DNA of 7,072 nt, from contig CAKPAT010000065.1 of the NCBI GenBank assembly GCA_934133155.1, forward strand, positions 1 to 7,072, given 5' to 3'. Below are positions 1 through 4,902 of the stretch, piece by piece. The position numbers and the translations under genes were made by a program. Within the stretch, counting starts at the first letter, position 1. Each line of letters opens with the position of its first letter. Origin of the DNA: an uncultured Bacilli bacterium. Its GTDB lineage: Bacteria > Bacillota_I > Bacilli_A > RF39 > UBA660. The notes beneath the pieces were generated by a model that had not been told where the DNA came from, searched no databases, and was given only the letters and a program-made list of their open reading frames with translations.

Positions 1-126
1 GTATGACTTTATTGCGTATTTATCAAATTCGCAAAAGTTTACTAATTTCCAGTTTAATCCTGTTGAATTATTATTTTTATTTTCTGTATTCAAAGTCTCT
101 TATTTTTATAGAGATTGCGCAATCAT
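1..126 (-). pseudogene. C5-cytosine DNA methyltransferase fragment, N-terminal motif missing, runs off the left edge
   Basis: An ATG at 124-126 (AGGA six bases upstream) begins MIAQSL but meets TAA at 106-108 and again at 100-102. The same frame reopens at 99 (ETLNTENKNNNSTG...) and continues to base 1 as LNWKLVNFCEFDKYAIKSY. The block LVNFCEFDKYAIKSY is very like motif II of C5-cytosine methyltransferases, where the line usually reads LVNFCEIDKYA. In intact enzymes MxxxSLFSGIGAFEKAL, which makes the SAM-binding site, comes about 15-20 residues before this block. Here SL and ETLN are separated only by TAA AAA TAA, as if FSGIG...KAL had been deleted. I infer a non-functional allele, unless the gene is re-started downstream or the bases there are in error. 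Confidence 0.5.
113..124. repeat. 12-bp perfect palindrome GATTGCGCAATC
   Basis: GATTGCGCAATC reads the same on both strands and is flanked by AT-rich DNA. It lies across the ATGA junction between the two remnants at the left end, overlapping the start of the methyltransferase fragment. Its size and symmetry would suit a dimeric regulator's half-sites, but it is partly explained by coding (MIAQ) and may be accidental. Next to it, TCTCT (97-99 region) and AGAGA form a weak 5-bp inverted pair across the two TAA codons. Confidence 0.35.
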
Positions 127-224
127 ATTATCCTAGAATTTACTATTAATCCTTTCTCTGTAGTTATAAAAGTGTTTATTTCCCTAGCATTTGCAACTGC
201 ATAAGAAAATAATATTTCTTCGTA
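123..224 (-). pseudogene. Start-less reading frame, probable C-terminal remnant of a gene
   Basis: Directly after the TAA of the zinc-finger-type gene, and in the same frame, 33 sense codons run to a TGA at 123-125 (YEEILFSYAVANAREINTFI, then TTEKGLIVNSRII). No ATG or usable alternative start with an SD is present. It looks like the tail of a once longer gene, because its TGA overlaps an ATG (124-126) in the ATGA manner used throughout this string. SYAVANAREINTFITTEKGL is vaguely like the C-terminal part of PIN-domain toxins (AxAxxxxxxxFxTxDKGL), but the acidic residues needed are not all visible and the match is weak. It could also be chance, as open frames of this length do occur in AT-rich DNA. 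Confidence 0.35.
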
Positions 225-473
225 TTAGTTATTCTCTGTTTTTGGATTTTCTTTGAACGAATGTCCAAGAATTTTAGAAATTTCTATTGCTATAGAATTA
301 GCAACCTTTTTTGATACACCCCATTGATTATATTTTCTGTGGCAATCTTCACAGGGGTTATCATCTTCTTCTGTTTTTGGGCGTATCTCTTTATTATATC
401 GGCAATTATCGCAATACGCATAATCCAAAGTATCTTGAATTATTTGAGAAATCATTTTTTGCTCTTTTGTCAT
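225..473 (-). CDS. Small CxxC/CxxC protein, probable zinc-finger type
   Basis: The 82-residue protein has two CxxC knuckles, CDNC (21-24) and CEDCHRKY (41-48), separated by a polar loop. They are followed by WGVSKKVANSIAIEISKIL, which is probably a helix. This layout matches a small protein often seen in Clostridial phages and prophages that carries a CEDCHRKYxxW segment, but whose function has not been established to my knowledge. A single zinc ion bound by the four cysteines is the likely reading. AGGTGA sits seven bases upstream of ATG 473. After its TAA the frame stays open for 33 more codons with a protein-like composition (123-224), so the present C-terminus may come from a nonsense change or fusion of remnants. 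Confidence 0.8.
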   Translation of the reverse strand: MTKEQKMISQIIQDTLDYAYCDNCRYNKEIRPKTEEDDNPCEDCHRKYNQWGVSKKVANSIAIEISKILGHSFKENPKTENN

Positions 474-489
474 TTTTAATCACCTTTTT

Positions 490-1020
490 TCATTCTACTT
501 TAATATATAATTTATTTTCTATTGCTTTTAAAATATTCTGTTTTGCTGCTTTGTTTGATTGGTAATCTGATATGCCATTTGTTATATTTTTCTCTAAAAG
601 CGAAGATAATATTTCTTCTTTTAATTCTTGTAGAAGTTCTGTGTATTCTCTTTTAATTTTAAGTTTGTCACAAGTTTCTGGTAATTTCCTGTTTAGAATA
701 ATTTGTAAATTATTTTTGTTACAAATCGTTATGTCAGTAAAATCTTTTTTATATTCTTCCTTAGTTTTTAAACATTCTCTGCAAAAATCAAAATGTATAC
801 TTATATGTTTACTGCTATTTATGCCATTCAGATATATCATACACACAATAAAAACATAATTAAAAGGTTCACAAATATCATTATCATCAAAATTACTTTC
901 TACAATTTGATAATTATCAGGAAAATGACAATCTTTATATTTTTTTGCGTTTTTCTCATCTTTAAACATTGCTTGTATACGACCGTTATTATTAATTACA
1001 GTATAAAATGTTTCCATCAT
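490..1020 (-). CDS. Hypothetical protein, 176 residues, possible DUF7336-like N-terminus
   Basis: The N-terminal 45 residues (FYTVINNNGRIQAMFKDEKNA, then KKYKDCHFPDNYQIVESNFDD) resemble short phage domains in which a strand is followed by a helix starting DEKxAKKY and a second strand, of the DUF7336 kind; I am not sure of that assignment. The middle holds a hydrophobic strand region (YVFIVCMIYLNG), and a CRECL motif (80-84) follows SIHFDF. Other Cys lie at 31, 50, 60, 99 and 117, so a single knuckle may bind metal. The C-terminal half is a long charged helix region (KREYTELLQELKEEILSSLL). AAAGGA sits a few bases upstream of ATG 1020; an adjacent ATG at 1017 gives better spacing. Its TGA is followed by the next gene's SD. 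Confidence 0.78.
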   Translation of the reverse strand: MMETFYTVINNNGRIQAMFKDEKNAKKYKDCHFPDNYQIVESNFDDNDICEPFNYVFIVCMIYLNGINSSKHISIHFDFCRECLKTKEEYKKDFTDITICNKNNLQIILNRKLPETCDKLKIKREYTELLQELKEEILSSLLEKNITNGISDYQSNKAAKQNILKAIENKLYIKVE

Positions 1021-1052
1021 TTTTTCCTTTATAAAACAAGGTTTTCATTTCC

Positions 1053-1277
1053 CTATTCAAATACAATACATGAGTCTCGAATTTCTTCTCTAATATTTTC
1101 ATGTAATTCGTCTAAATCCCATCCCATAGCAGACGTAAATAAATTATCTTCTCCATTTTCTGTAAATGGTAAACCTTGTGCTATCCAAAATAAATGTTCT
1201 TCATCAGTTCCAGAATCTTTAAAAATTTTGCAATTATATAGTTCTTCTAATTGTTTTTTGGAATATTTATTTTTCAT
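1053..1277 (-). CDS. Hypothetical acidic protein, 74 residues
   Basis: This protein is not recognised. The chosen ATG (1277) follows GTGAGG by about 12 bases; an in-frame GTG at 1295, overlapping the previous gene, would add six residues. It opens with MKNKYSKKQLEELYNCKIF, a basic helix. The remainder is acidic and rich in aromatics (DEEHLFWIAQGLPF, SAMGWDLDELHENIREEIRD), and the end reads SCIVFE. Net charge is strongly negative, as for the gene before it. No membrane segment, metal site or known catalytic motif is visible. A 32-base gap to the next gene contains that gene's AAGGA ribosome site. Confidence 0.7.
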   Translation of the reverse strand: MKNKYSKKQLEELYNCKIFKDSGTDEEHLFWIAQGLPFTENGEDNLFTSAMGWDLDELHENIREEIRDSCIVFE

Positions 1278-1281
1278 AATC

Positions 1282-1584
1282 TTAAATATCCTCACATTCT
1301 ATCTTAATATCCATCAAATCATCTTCACATTCAAAGACTTCCTGTATTTGCTTTCGAGTCATTTCTTCTATTATTTCTTTCTTTGTTAGATTGTCTTCAT
1401 CTTCAAATGCAGGGTCAGATATATCGTAAATCAATTTGATTGTGATTACTCTACGCATGGGACGTTCCCATAAATTAGCTTCTCTTATTTGTTCTATGGT
1501 TTTAGAAATATCTTCAACTGACAAATTATTCTGTTGTTGAATCGCTTTAATCACATCACTTTCACGTAATAGTCTATCTATCAT
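1282..1584 (-). CDS. Hypothetical acidic helical protein, 100 residues
   Basis: No family is recognised. The start at ATG 1584 has an excellent AAAGGAG five bases upstream. An in-frame ATG at 1623 would overlap the upstream gene by 29 bases and is rejected. The protein opens MIDRLLRESDVIKAIQQQNN, a helix-rich pattern I associate with small phage proteins. It continues through a helix (SVEDISKTIEQIREANL), a strand-like RRVITIKLIYDI and a very acidic C-terminus (FECEDDLMDIKIECEDI). The strong acidity could suit a protein that binds a basic partner or mimics nucleic acid, but nothing confirms it. Its TAA is followed after four bases by the next gene's ATG. Confidence 0.75.
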   Translation of the reverse strand: MIDRLLRESDVIKAIQQQNNLSVEDISKTIEQIREANLWERPMRRVITIKLIYDISDPAFEDEDNLTKKEIIEEMTRKQIQEVFECEDDLMDIKIECEDI

Positions 1585-1594
1585 ATTTTCTCCT

Positions 1595-1855
1595 TTAAAT
1601 GGAATATATTTGTTTAAAATCATAACAATTAAGATATTTCTCTATTTGATTAAAAGAATGAAAACCTTCTTCACCTGTTCTCATATTTTTGCAATCAATA
1701 TATGTTGCGTATGTTGACCTTCCACCTGGACTTCTGCCAACAGCTCCAAGAGGAACAGTAAACCGCATGATGTCTCCTATTCTCAAATCTCGAAAACCTT
1801 TTGCTTTACTTTTCTTATTTACTGCTGTGCATTCAGCTATACAAATCATTACCAT
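1595..1855 (-). CDS. Hypothetical protein, 86 residues
   Basis: I do not recognise this protein. It begins MVMICIAECTAV, has a basic linker (NKKSKAKGFRDLR) and then a compact, beta-rich-looking region: RIGDIMRFTVPLG, a glycine-rich turn (GRSPGGRS), TYATYIDCKNMRTGEEG and HSFNQIEKYL. The pattern GDIMRF followed by YIDC suggests a small barrel-like fold, but that is only an impression. GGGAG lies about nine bases upstream of the ATG at 1855, inside the end of the previous frame; ATG at 1849 is an alternative start. The gene ends 10 bases before the next start, and its tail overlaps the SD region of that gene. Confidence 0.72.
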   Translation of the reverse strand: MVMICIAECTAVNKKSKAKGFRDLRIGDIMRFTVPLGAVGRSPGGRSTYATYIDCKNMRTGEEGFHSFNQIEKYLNCYDFKQIYSI

Positions 1856-1859
1856 ACTT

Positions 1860-2048
1860 TTATTCTCCCATAAATTCTATCGAGCCATCTGTATTAGTTT
1901 TTATATGCCCTCTACGAATTGTAACTATTTTCCATTTATATCCATATTTTTTAAGCCATTTTTTATTTACCCTTTTCTTTTTTGTGTTTACGACACTGAA
2001 CAAGGGCTTGACTTTGAATATTATAAGCATCTGGTAACTGGCTTTCAT
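1860..2048 (-). CDS. Uncertain small reading frame overlapping the previous gene, possible frameshifted C-terminal part
   Basis: From ATG at 2048 this frame gives 62 residues, but its first 29 codons overlap the previous gene in another frame and look non-coding in style. The last 34 residues (KKWLKKYGYKWKIVTIRRGH... ending SIEFMGE) look real, and the final GGGAGAA acts as the SD of the next gene. No good start lies at the head of this credible part: an ATG sits there but in the wrong frame (ATG GCT TAA), with AAAAGGG correctly placed before it. Deleting one base (the G after ATG) would give a neat 32-residue gene. A +1 shift in the A run near 1980 would instead fuse it to the preceding gene as a protein of about 100 residues. 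Function unknown. Confidence 0.4.
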   Translation of the reverse strand: MKASYQMLIIFKVKPLFSVVNTKKKRVNKKWLKKYGYKWKIVTIRRGHIKTNTDGSIEFMGE

Positions 2049-2172
2049 TCATTCCCATTGTTTCAAAAAAATCCTTATTTTCTATATTTTTACCTATAGC
2101 AATATCTAATGTGGGGTCTTTATCTTTTCCGCTGCGATATAAAAATAATTCATTCATTGTTTTTATTCTCAT
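1963..2172 (-). CDS. Hypothetical small protein, 69 residues
   Basis: This gene is not recognised. It starts with ATGAGA overlapping the upstream TGA. A second in-frame ATG five codons on (MNELFLYRSG) is also possible, and neither has a strong SD. The protein has an N-terminal FLYRSGKDKDP stretch, a middle acidic/Asn-rich region (IGKNIENKDFFETMGMNESQ) and a strongly basic tail (CRKHKKEKGK). The basic tail lies in an A-rich run exactly where the next reading frame (1860-2048) overlaps by 86 bases, so the two may be one gene split by an indel. The short length, the missing SD and that overlap limit confidence in the exact ends. Confidence 0.6.
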   Translation of the reverse strand: MRIKTMNELFLYRSGKDKDPTLDIAIGKNIENKDFFETMGMNESQLPDAYNIQSQALVQCRKHKKEKGK

Positions 2173-2459
2173 AATAGTTTTTCTACAGCTTCTCTAATCA
2201 TTTTTGATTTTACCAACTTCTCAGCTAATTTATTACTTGTTTCAAAAATAATCAAATCTTTGTTTTGTTCAAAAAATCTCTGAATATTATTGTTTACTAA
2301 TTGTCTTATCTTAAATGGATAATTACTATCTTTATCAACAATTTCATTCAAGCATTCTTCTGAAATTTTATTAACAATCTGTTTCATTACATTGCTTTCA
2401 ATTGTTTGCTTGATTTTCTCATCGTCAACGTTAATTGCAAACTGTACTAAGTGTTCCAT
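2169..2459 (-). CDS. Hypothetical helical protein, 96 residues
   Basis: No named family is recognised. The sequence looks almost wholly alpha-helical and highly charged, with heptad-like hydrophobic spacing (DEKIKQTIESNVMKQIVNKI; later NKLAEKLVKSKMIREAVEKL). The C-terminal block, of the form AEKLxKSKxxREAVEKLL, resembles small phage proteins of unknown function that I have seen described only as hypothetical. The ATG follows the upstream gene's TAA by three bases, with GAGG about 11 bases before it inside that gene. Its TGA overlaps the next ATG (ATGA). No cysteine cluster, membrane segment or catalytic motif is visible. Confidence 0.75.
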   Translation of the reverse strand: MEHLVQFAINVDDEKIKQTIESNVMKQIVNKISEECLNEIVDKDSNYPFKIRQLVNNNIQRFFEQNKDLIIFETSNKLAEKLVKSKMIREAVEKLL

Positions 2460-2462
2460 TTT

Positions 2463-2744
2463 TTATTTTACCTCATTATTTTTATTCGTTATATATTGCT
2501 CAAACTCGTCTTTATCTTCAGGAGTTTTAAATTCCTTACACAGAGCCAATGTCATAACATTTTGACAATTAGAGTTTGGACATCTAACTGTGCATTGACT
2601 AGGATTTGGATTAGGACATCTTGGAATACAAGCTTCAAACTCTTTAAAAATAAATACTGTACCGCATTTATTACAAACACAACCATACTCTTTTTCTGGT
2701 TTTGATTGTTTGATATGGTCATTATGTATTGATAATATTTTCAT
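2463..2744 (-). CDS. Cysteine-rich, probably zinc-binding small protein
   Basis: The protein is 93 residues from the ATG at 2744, which has a strong GAGGTG seven bases upstream. An ATG at 2777 would add 11 residues with a weaker site. Counted from 2744, cysteines fall at 22, 24, 27, 39, 43, 51, 55 and 60. They form a CNKCG knuckle (24-28) and a later CPNSNC (55-60) with further Cys between, in the segment CIPRCPNPNPSQC. This could hold one zinc ribbon and possibly a second metal site. The N-terminus is polar and the C-terminus acidic (KTPEDKDEFEQY). Such ribbons bind nucleic acid or partner proteins, but nothing here identifies which. The last codons (GAGGTA) form the ribosome binding site of the following gene, three bases away. 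Confidence 0.8.
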   Translation of the reverse strand: MKILSIHNDHIKQSKPEKEYGCVCNKCGTVFIFKEFEACIPRCPNPNPSQCTVRCPNSNCQNVMTLALCKEFKTPEDKDEFEQYITNKNNEVK

Positions 2745-2780
2745 TTTTTTCACCTCATCATATAAACTACTTTTCATATT

Positions 2781-3008
2781 TTACTTCACAATCTCTCTTA
2801 GATACTTAATTGTTTCATTTAATGTCTGCATGATATTCCAAGATTCGACATGAAACTCTTTATCAAGTTCAATAAAACGTTCTACTAATTCTTTAATTGG
2901 AATTGTTTTATCCGTTTGTAGCATTTGCTGTTCATAATACAGTCATCTATAAGGATTCTTCTCAGAACATTTTTCATATAATCCTATTGATAACAGATAA
3001 TCTAACAT
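2781..3008 (-). pseudogene. Small gene interrupted by an in-frame TGA
   Basis: Reading from the ATG at 3008, three bases after the DUF6273-like stop, gives 21 codons (MLDYLLSIGLYEKCSEKNPYR). A TGA at 2943-2945 follows, and then 53 more codons in the same frame (LYYEQQMLQTDKTIPIKEL... ending YLREIVK) to a TAA at 2781-2783. The two halves look like one helical protein of 75 residues, and TGA would be one substitution from TGG (NPYRWLYYEQQ reads naturally). Other genes here end in TGA and use TGG for Trp, so general TGA recoding is excluded. Alternatives are a point nonsense mutation, a sequencing error, or expression of only the downstream 48 residues from ATG at 2927, which has no clear SD. 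I do not recognise the family. Confidence 0.6.
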
Positions 3009-3011
3009 TTT

Positions 3012-3575
3012 TTAGATTTCATCTTTTTTCTCTCTAATCTCTATTTTATATTCGAAATTCATTTTTTCTGGATTGAATACACAAGCCGGGGCAACCCCAT
3101 AGCTGTCGTACACATCGTTGCTGTAGTTGTTCAGAAAACCGTCCGTATTCACGTAGCGAACGTAGCTACCGCCCCCGGTGTTCGGGGTATACCAAGGTGT
3201 GCAAGTCCACATCCATTCAGGGAGTAGCGGAACGTGCTTACGGTACTTTCTGTATTCATCACAACTCAGGATGAAAACTCTATCTGTGACTGTGCCGTAA
3301 CGGTCATCTCCGTTATCAGCTACCATGTCAACCTCATGAGGAATAAGATTATCCTTACCCAACACAGGAAGCAGTTCATTGAGCAGCTTTCTACGCAGGC
3401 TTGACTTTGCGTAGTTGTTACAGCCGTCATCATCGAAGCTATACTCTTCGTTGTTCCAAGCAGATGCCATGATTGCCAGAACACCGCCATCCACGTTGTT
3501 GTCTAATACAATCCACTCATAACCTTTAAATTCAAAATGAGTACCTGTGCTTAACTCTGTAATTTCTTTTTTCAT
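3012..3575 (-). CDS. DUF6273-like protein, GC-rich relative to neighbours
   Basis: With the chosen start it is 187 residues. The N-terminal part (GTHFEFKGYEWIVLDNN, 11-27) and the pattern SSLRRKLLNE (58-67), DRVFILSCDEYRKY (98-111), a Trp-rich stretch EWMWTCTPW (120-128), YVNTDGFLNN (141-150) and SYGVAPA (158-164) match the DUF6273 layout common in Clostridia, where the usual end reads WWLRSPG...YVxxDG...YGVRPA. The fold is thought to be lectin-like, and the role is probably binding rather than catalysis. The usual Arg of YGVRPA is Ala here. My hand count gives about 46% GC over 3061-3540, against 22-27% in neighbouring stretches sampled, so it was probably acquired recently. The ATG at 3575 has GAGG about 11 bases upstream. 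An ATG at 3629 would overlap the membrane-protein gene and is less likely. No signal peptide is seen. Confidence 0.8.
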   Translation of the reverse strand: MKKEITELSTGTHFEFKGYEWIVLDNNVDGGVLAIMASAWNNEEYSFDDDGCNNYAKSSLRRKLLNELLPVLGKDNLIPHEVDMVADNGDDRYGTVTDRVFILSCDEYRKYRKHVPLLPEWMWTCTPWYTPNTGGGSYVRYVNTDGFLNNYSNDVYDSYGVAPACVFNPEKMNFEYKIEIREKKDEI

Positions 3576-3595
3576 TGTATTATCATCCTCTTCTA

Positions 3596-4039
3596 TTATT
3601 TTAACAGCATGTATATACCATATAGACAAACGCTATATTTTAAAATTAAATTAAACAATAAATAAAATCTAGGGAATTTAATTTCATCAATTCTCTTCTC
3701 CAAAACATTGTATAAATCAGCAATACTAGTCCAAGAGTTAATGAAAATGAAAACAGCCTTTAATGACGTTAAGATTATAGCTATTTTTGTTGCAATCATG
3801 CATCCTATAATCACAAACATGATAATTGAAAACAAATTGCATAGAAGAATACTTGTAATAGTAATATCTATCATTAACTTTACGTCTTTTGAATTAGTAC
3901 AACTCTTCTCAATTTCATTTCGACTTTTTAAAATATTCTTCTTCCATACTCTCTTGCTCAATGCGCATGGCGTTGCACAAATTGTAGTCAGAAGAACAAT
4001 TATTAAATACGCTAGTAAAATAATTTTCGCATGTATCAC
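3596..4039 (-). CDS. Small multi-pass membrane protein, paralogue B
   Basis: This 147-residue protein has predicted membrane segments at about 5-22, 58-83, 86-103 and 126-146, and a basic loop after the first helix (KRVWKKNILKSRNEIEK, 29-45). It is homologous to the protein at 5944-6378 over its whole length, with the strongest matches at TPCALSK (23-29), the IIGCMIATKIAIILT block (77-91) and IKFPRFYLLFNLILK (120-134). The start is GTG, immediately after the TAG of the upstream gene (TAGGTG). No strong SD is visible and no ATG is in frame nearby, so it probably depends on translational coupling. That start places the TP motif at almost the same distance from the N-terminus as in the paralogue, which supports it. 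The role is unknown. Confidence 0.82.
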   Translation of the reverse strand: MIHAKIILLAYLIIVLLTTICATPCALSKRVWKKNILKSRNEIEKSCTNSKDVKLMIDITITSILLCNLFSIIMFVIIGCMIATKIAIILTSLKAVFIFINSWTSIADLYNVLEKRIDEIKFPRFYLLFNLILKYSVCLYGIYMLLK

Positions 4040-4384
4040 CTACTCATCAAATTCTATTTTCCCTAATTTACCATAAGAAAAATCCTCGTAATATTCTTTG
4101 AAAGTTTCAATAATTCCCCATTCATTTGTAATAGCTGTTTCGAAAATGCCTTCCGGTTGACCTCCGAAGAAAAAGTAATATGATGCGCCGCCAAACCAAC
4201 TCCCGAGACGCAGATATTTTCCTTCTTCAAACGATTTTATATATCTACAATCAATCCCTGTATGCTTTGCATAGTACATTGCATAATCGTACTGTTCTTT
4301 TGTCAGGACTTTCCCTGTCGGTCTTAATTCCAAGTCAGCCCATACTTTATTATCTACTTTTTCTTTTGCTTCCGACCATTTCAT
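4040..4384 (-). CDS. Hypothetical protein, 114 residues
   Basis: I do not recognise this protein. It begins MKWSEAKEKVDNKVWADLEL, followed by a helix-like region (TKEQYDYAMYYAKHTGI). The middle is rich in glycine and aromatics (YLRLGSWFGGASYYFFFGGQ, about 58-77) and the acidic C-terminus ends IEFDE. No transmembrane helix or cysteine cluster stands out. The start is well supported by GGAGG about eight bases upstream. A 39-base gap without recognisable signals separates it from the GNAT-like gene. The TAG stop is directly followed by the GTG start of the second membrane protein, so the two are probably translated in sequence. The codon pattern and ribosome site make it a real gene; the function is unknown. 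Confidence 0.75.
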   Translation of the reverse strand: MKWSEAKEKVDNKVWADLELRPTGKVLTKEQYDYAMYYAKHTGIDCRYIKSFEEGKYLRLGSWFGGASYYFFFGGQPEGIFETAITNEWGIIETFKEYYEDFSYGKLGKIEFDE

Positions 4385-4423
4385 TGCTATACCTCCACAT
4401 TTTTTGTTATACAGGAATCTCCT

Positions 4424-4894
4424 TTATTCATTTACAATTTCATAAATGATATCATCGTGATAATTCCCATTTCGGTCTCTAATTGCATCTTTTAAGAAAT
4501 ATTTATTACCATTATATCTTTCACAAAACTTGTCATAATGTTCCTCGACCGGATTGCCTCCAATCATTCTCCACTCAACTCTATGAAAACGATGTACTAA
4601 CTCTTCCATTTTATTGAATAAATCTCTTCCAATAATAGGATTTCCTCTATCAAACGATATCAAACCAAAATTATATGCTTTAGATACATAATAATCCACT
4701 TGATAACTAAGATAGCCTATCAACTTACTCCCATTAATTATCGCATAATCAAATCGCCCTTCTTCTGGCATATCTGAAATATTAGGATACCATTGTTCTA
4801 AACAGCCTGTTTCAAAAAACATATCATCTGTATAATAAAGTTTTTGAAATTCTTTAATTATTTCTTCTTTATATAATATAGCTGGTACTAACAT
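4424..4894 (-). CDS. GNAT-like N-acetyltransferase
   Basis: The 156 residues have the layout of a GNAT fold. A polar N-terminal region (helices about 9-45) leads to two beta strands, DYAIING (49-55) and KLIGYLSYQVD (57-67). Then comes a strand ending in a loop and helix resembling acetyl-CoA motif A (ISFDRGNPIIGRDLFNKM, 79-96, with G84/G89/R90 as likely pyrophosphate contacts). Last are motif-B-like elements, EWRMIGGNPVEEHYDKFCERY (107-127). The final residues would form the closing strand. GNAT enzymes move an acyl group from acyl-CoA to an amine; the substrate here is unknown. The motif A loop is weaker than the classic Q/RxxGxG/A, so I call it GNAT-like. The purine-rich SD overlaps the end of the upstream gene, about 13 bases before the ATG. 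Phage GNATs can modify host proteins, tRNA or toxins, but none is indicated. Confidence 0.7.
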   Translation of the reverse strand: MLVPAILYKEEIIKEFQKLYYTDDMFFETGCLEQWYPNISDMPEEGRFDYAIINGSKLIGYLSYQVDYYVSKAYNFGLISFDRGNPIIGRDLFNKMEELVHRFHRVEWRMIGGNPVEEHYDKFCERYNGNKYFLKDAIRDRNGNYHDDIIYEIVNE

Positions 4895-4902
4895 ATTTCT
4901 GC

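Noticed and set aside
96..115. TCTCTTATTTTTATAGAGA as an intrinsic terminator
   Set aside because: The stem is only five base pairs with a nine-base loop and no following T tract in the direction of transcription.
793..1389. Long open frames on the plus strand, here and at 1689-2099, 2451-2705, 3708-4076 and 4180-4449
   Set aside because: They lie opposite well-supported minus-strand genes, are rich in Phe/Leu/Ser/Tyr as expected from antisense reading of AT-rich coding DNA, and have no convincing SD sites.
2943..2945. General reassignment of TGA to tryptophan
   Set aside because: Several intact genes here (macro domain, Thg1-like, 490-1020, 2169-2459) end in TGA at proper junctions and Trp is encoded by TGG, so only a local event can explain the single in-frame TGA.
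3576..3629. Upstream ATG of the DUF6273-like gene at 3629
   Set aside because: It would overlap the membrane-protein gene by 34 bases and has a poorer ribosome site. ATG 3575 has GAGG upstream and gives the normal start of the domain.
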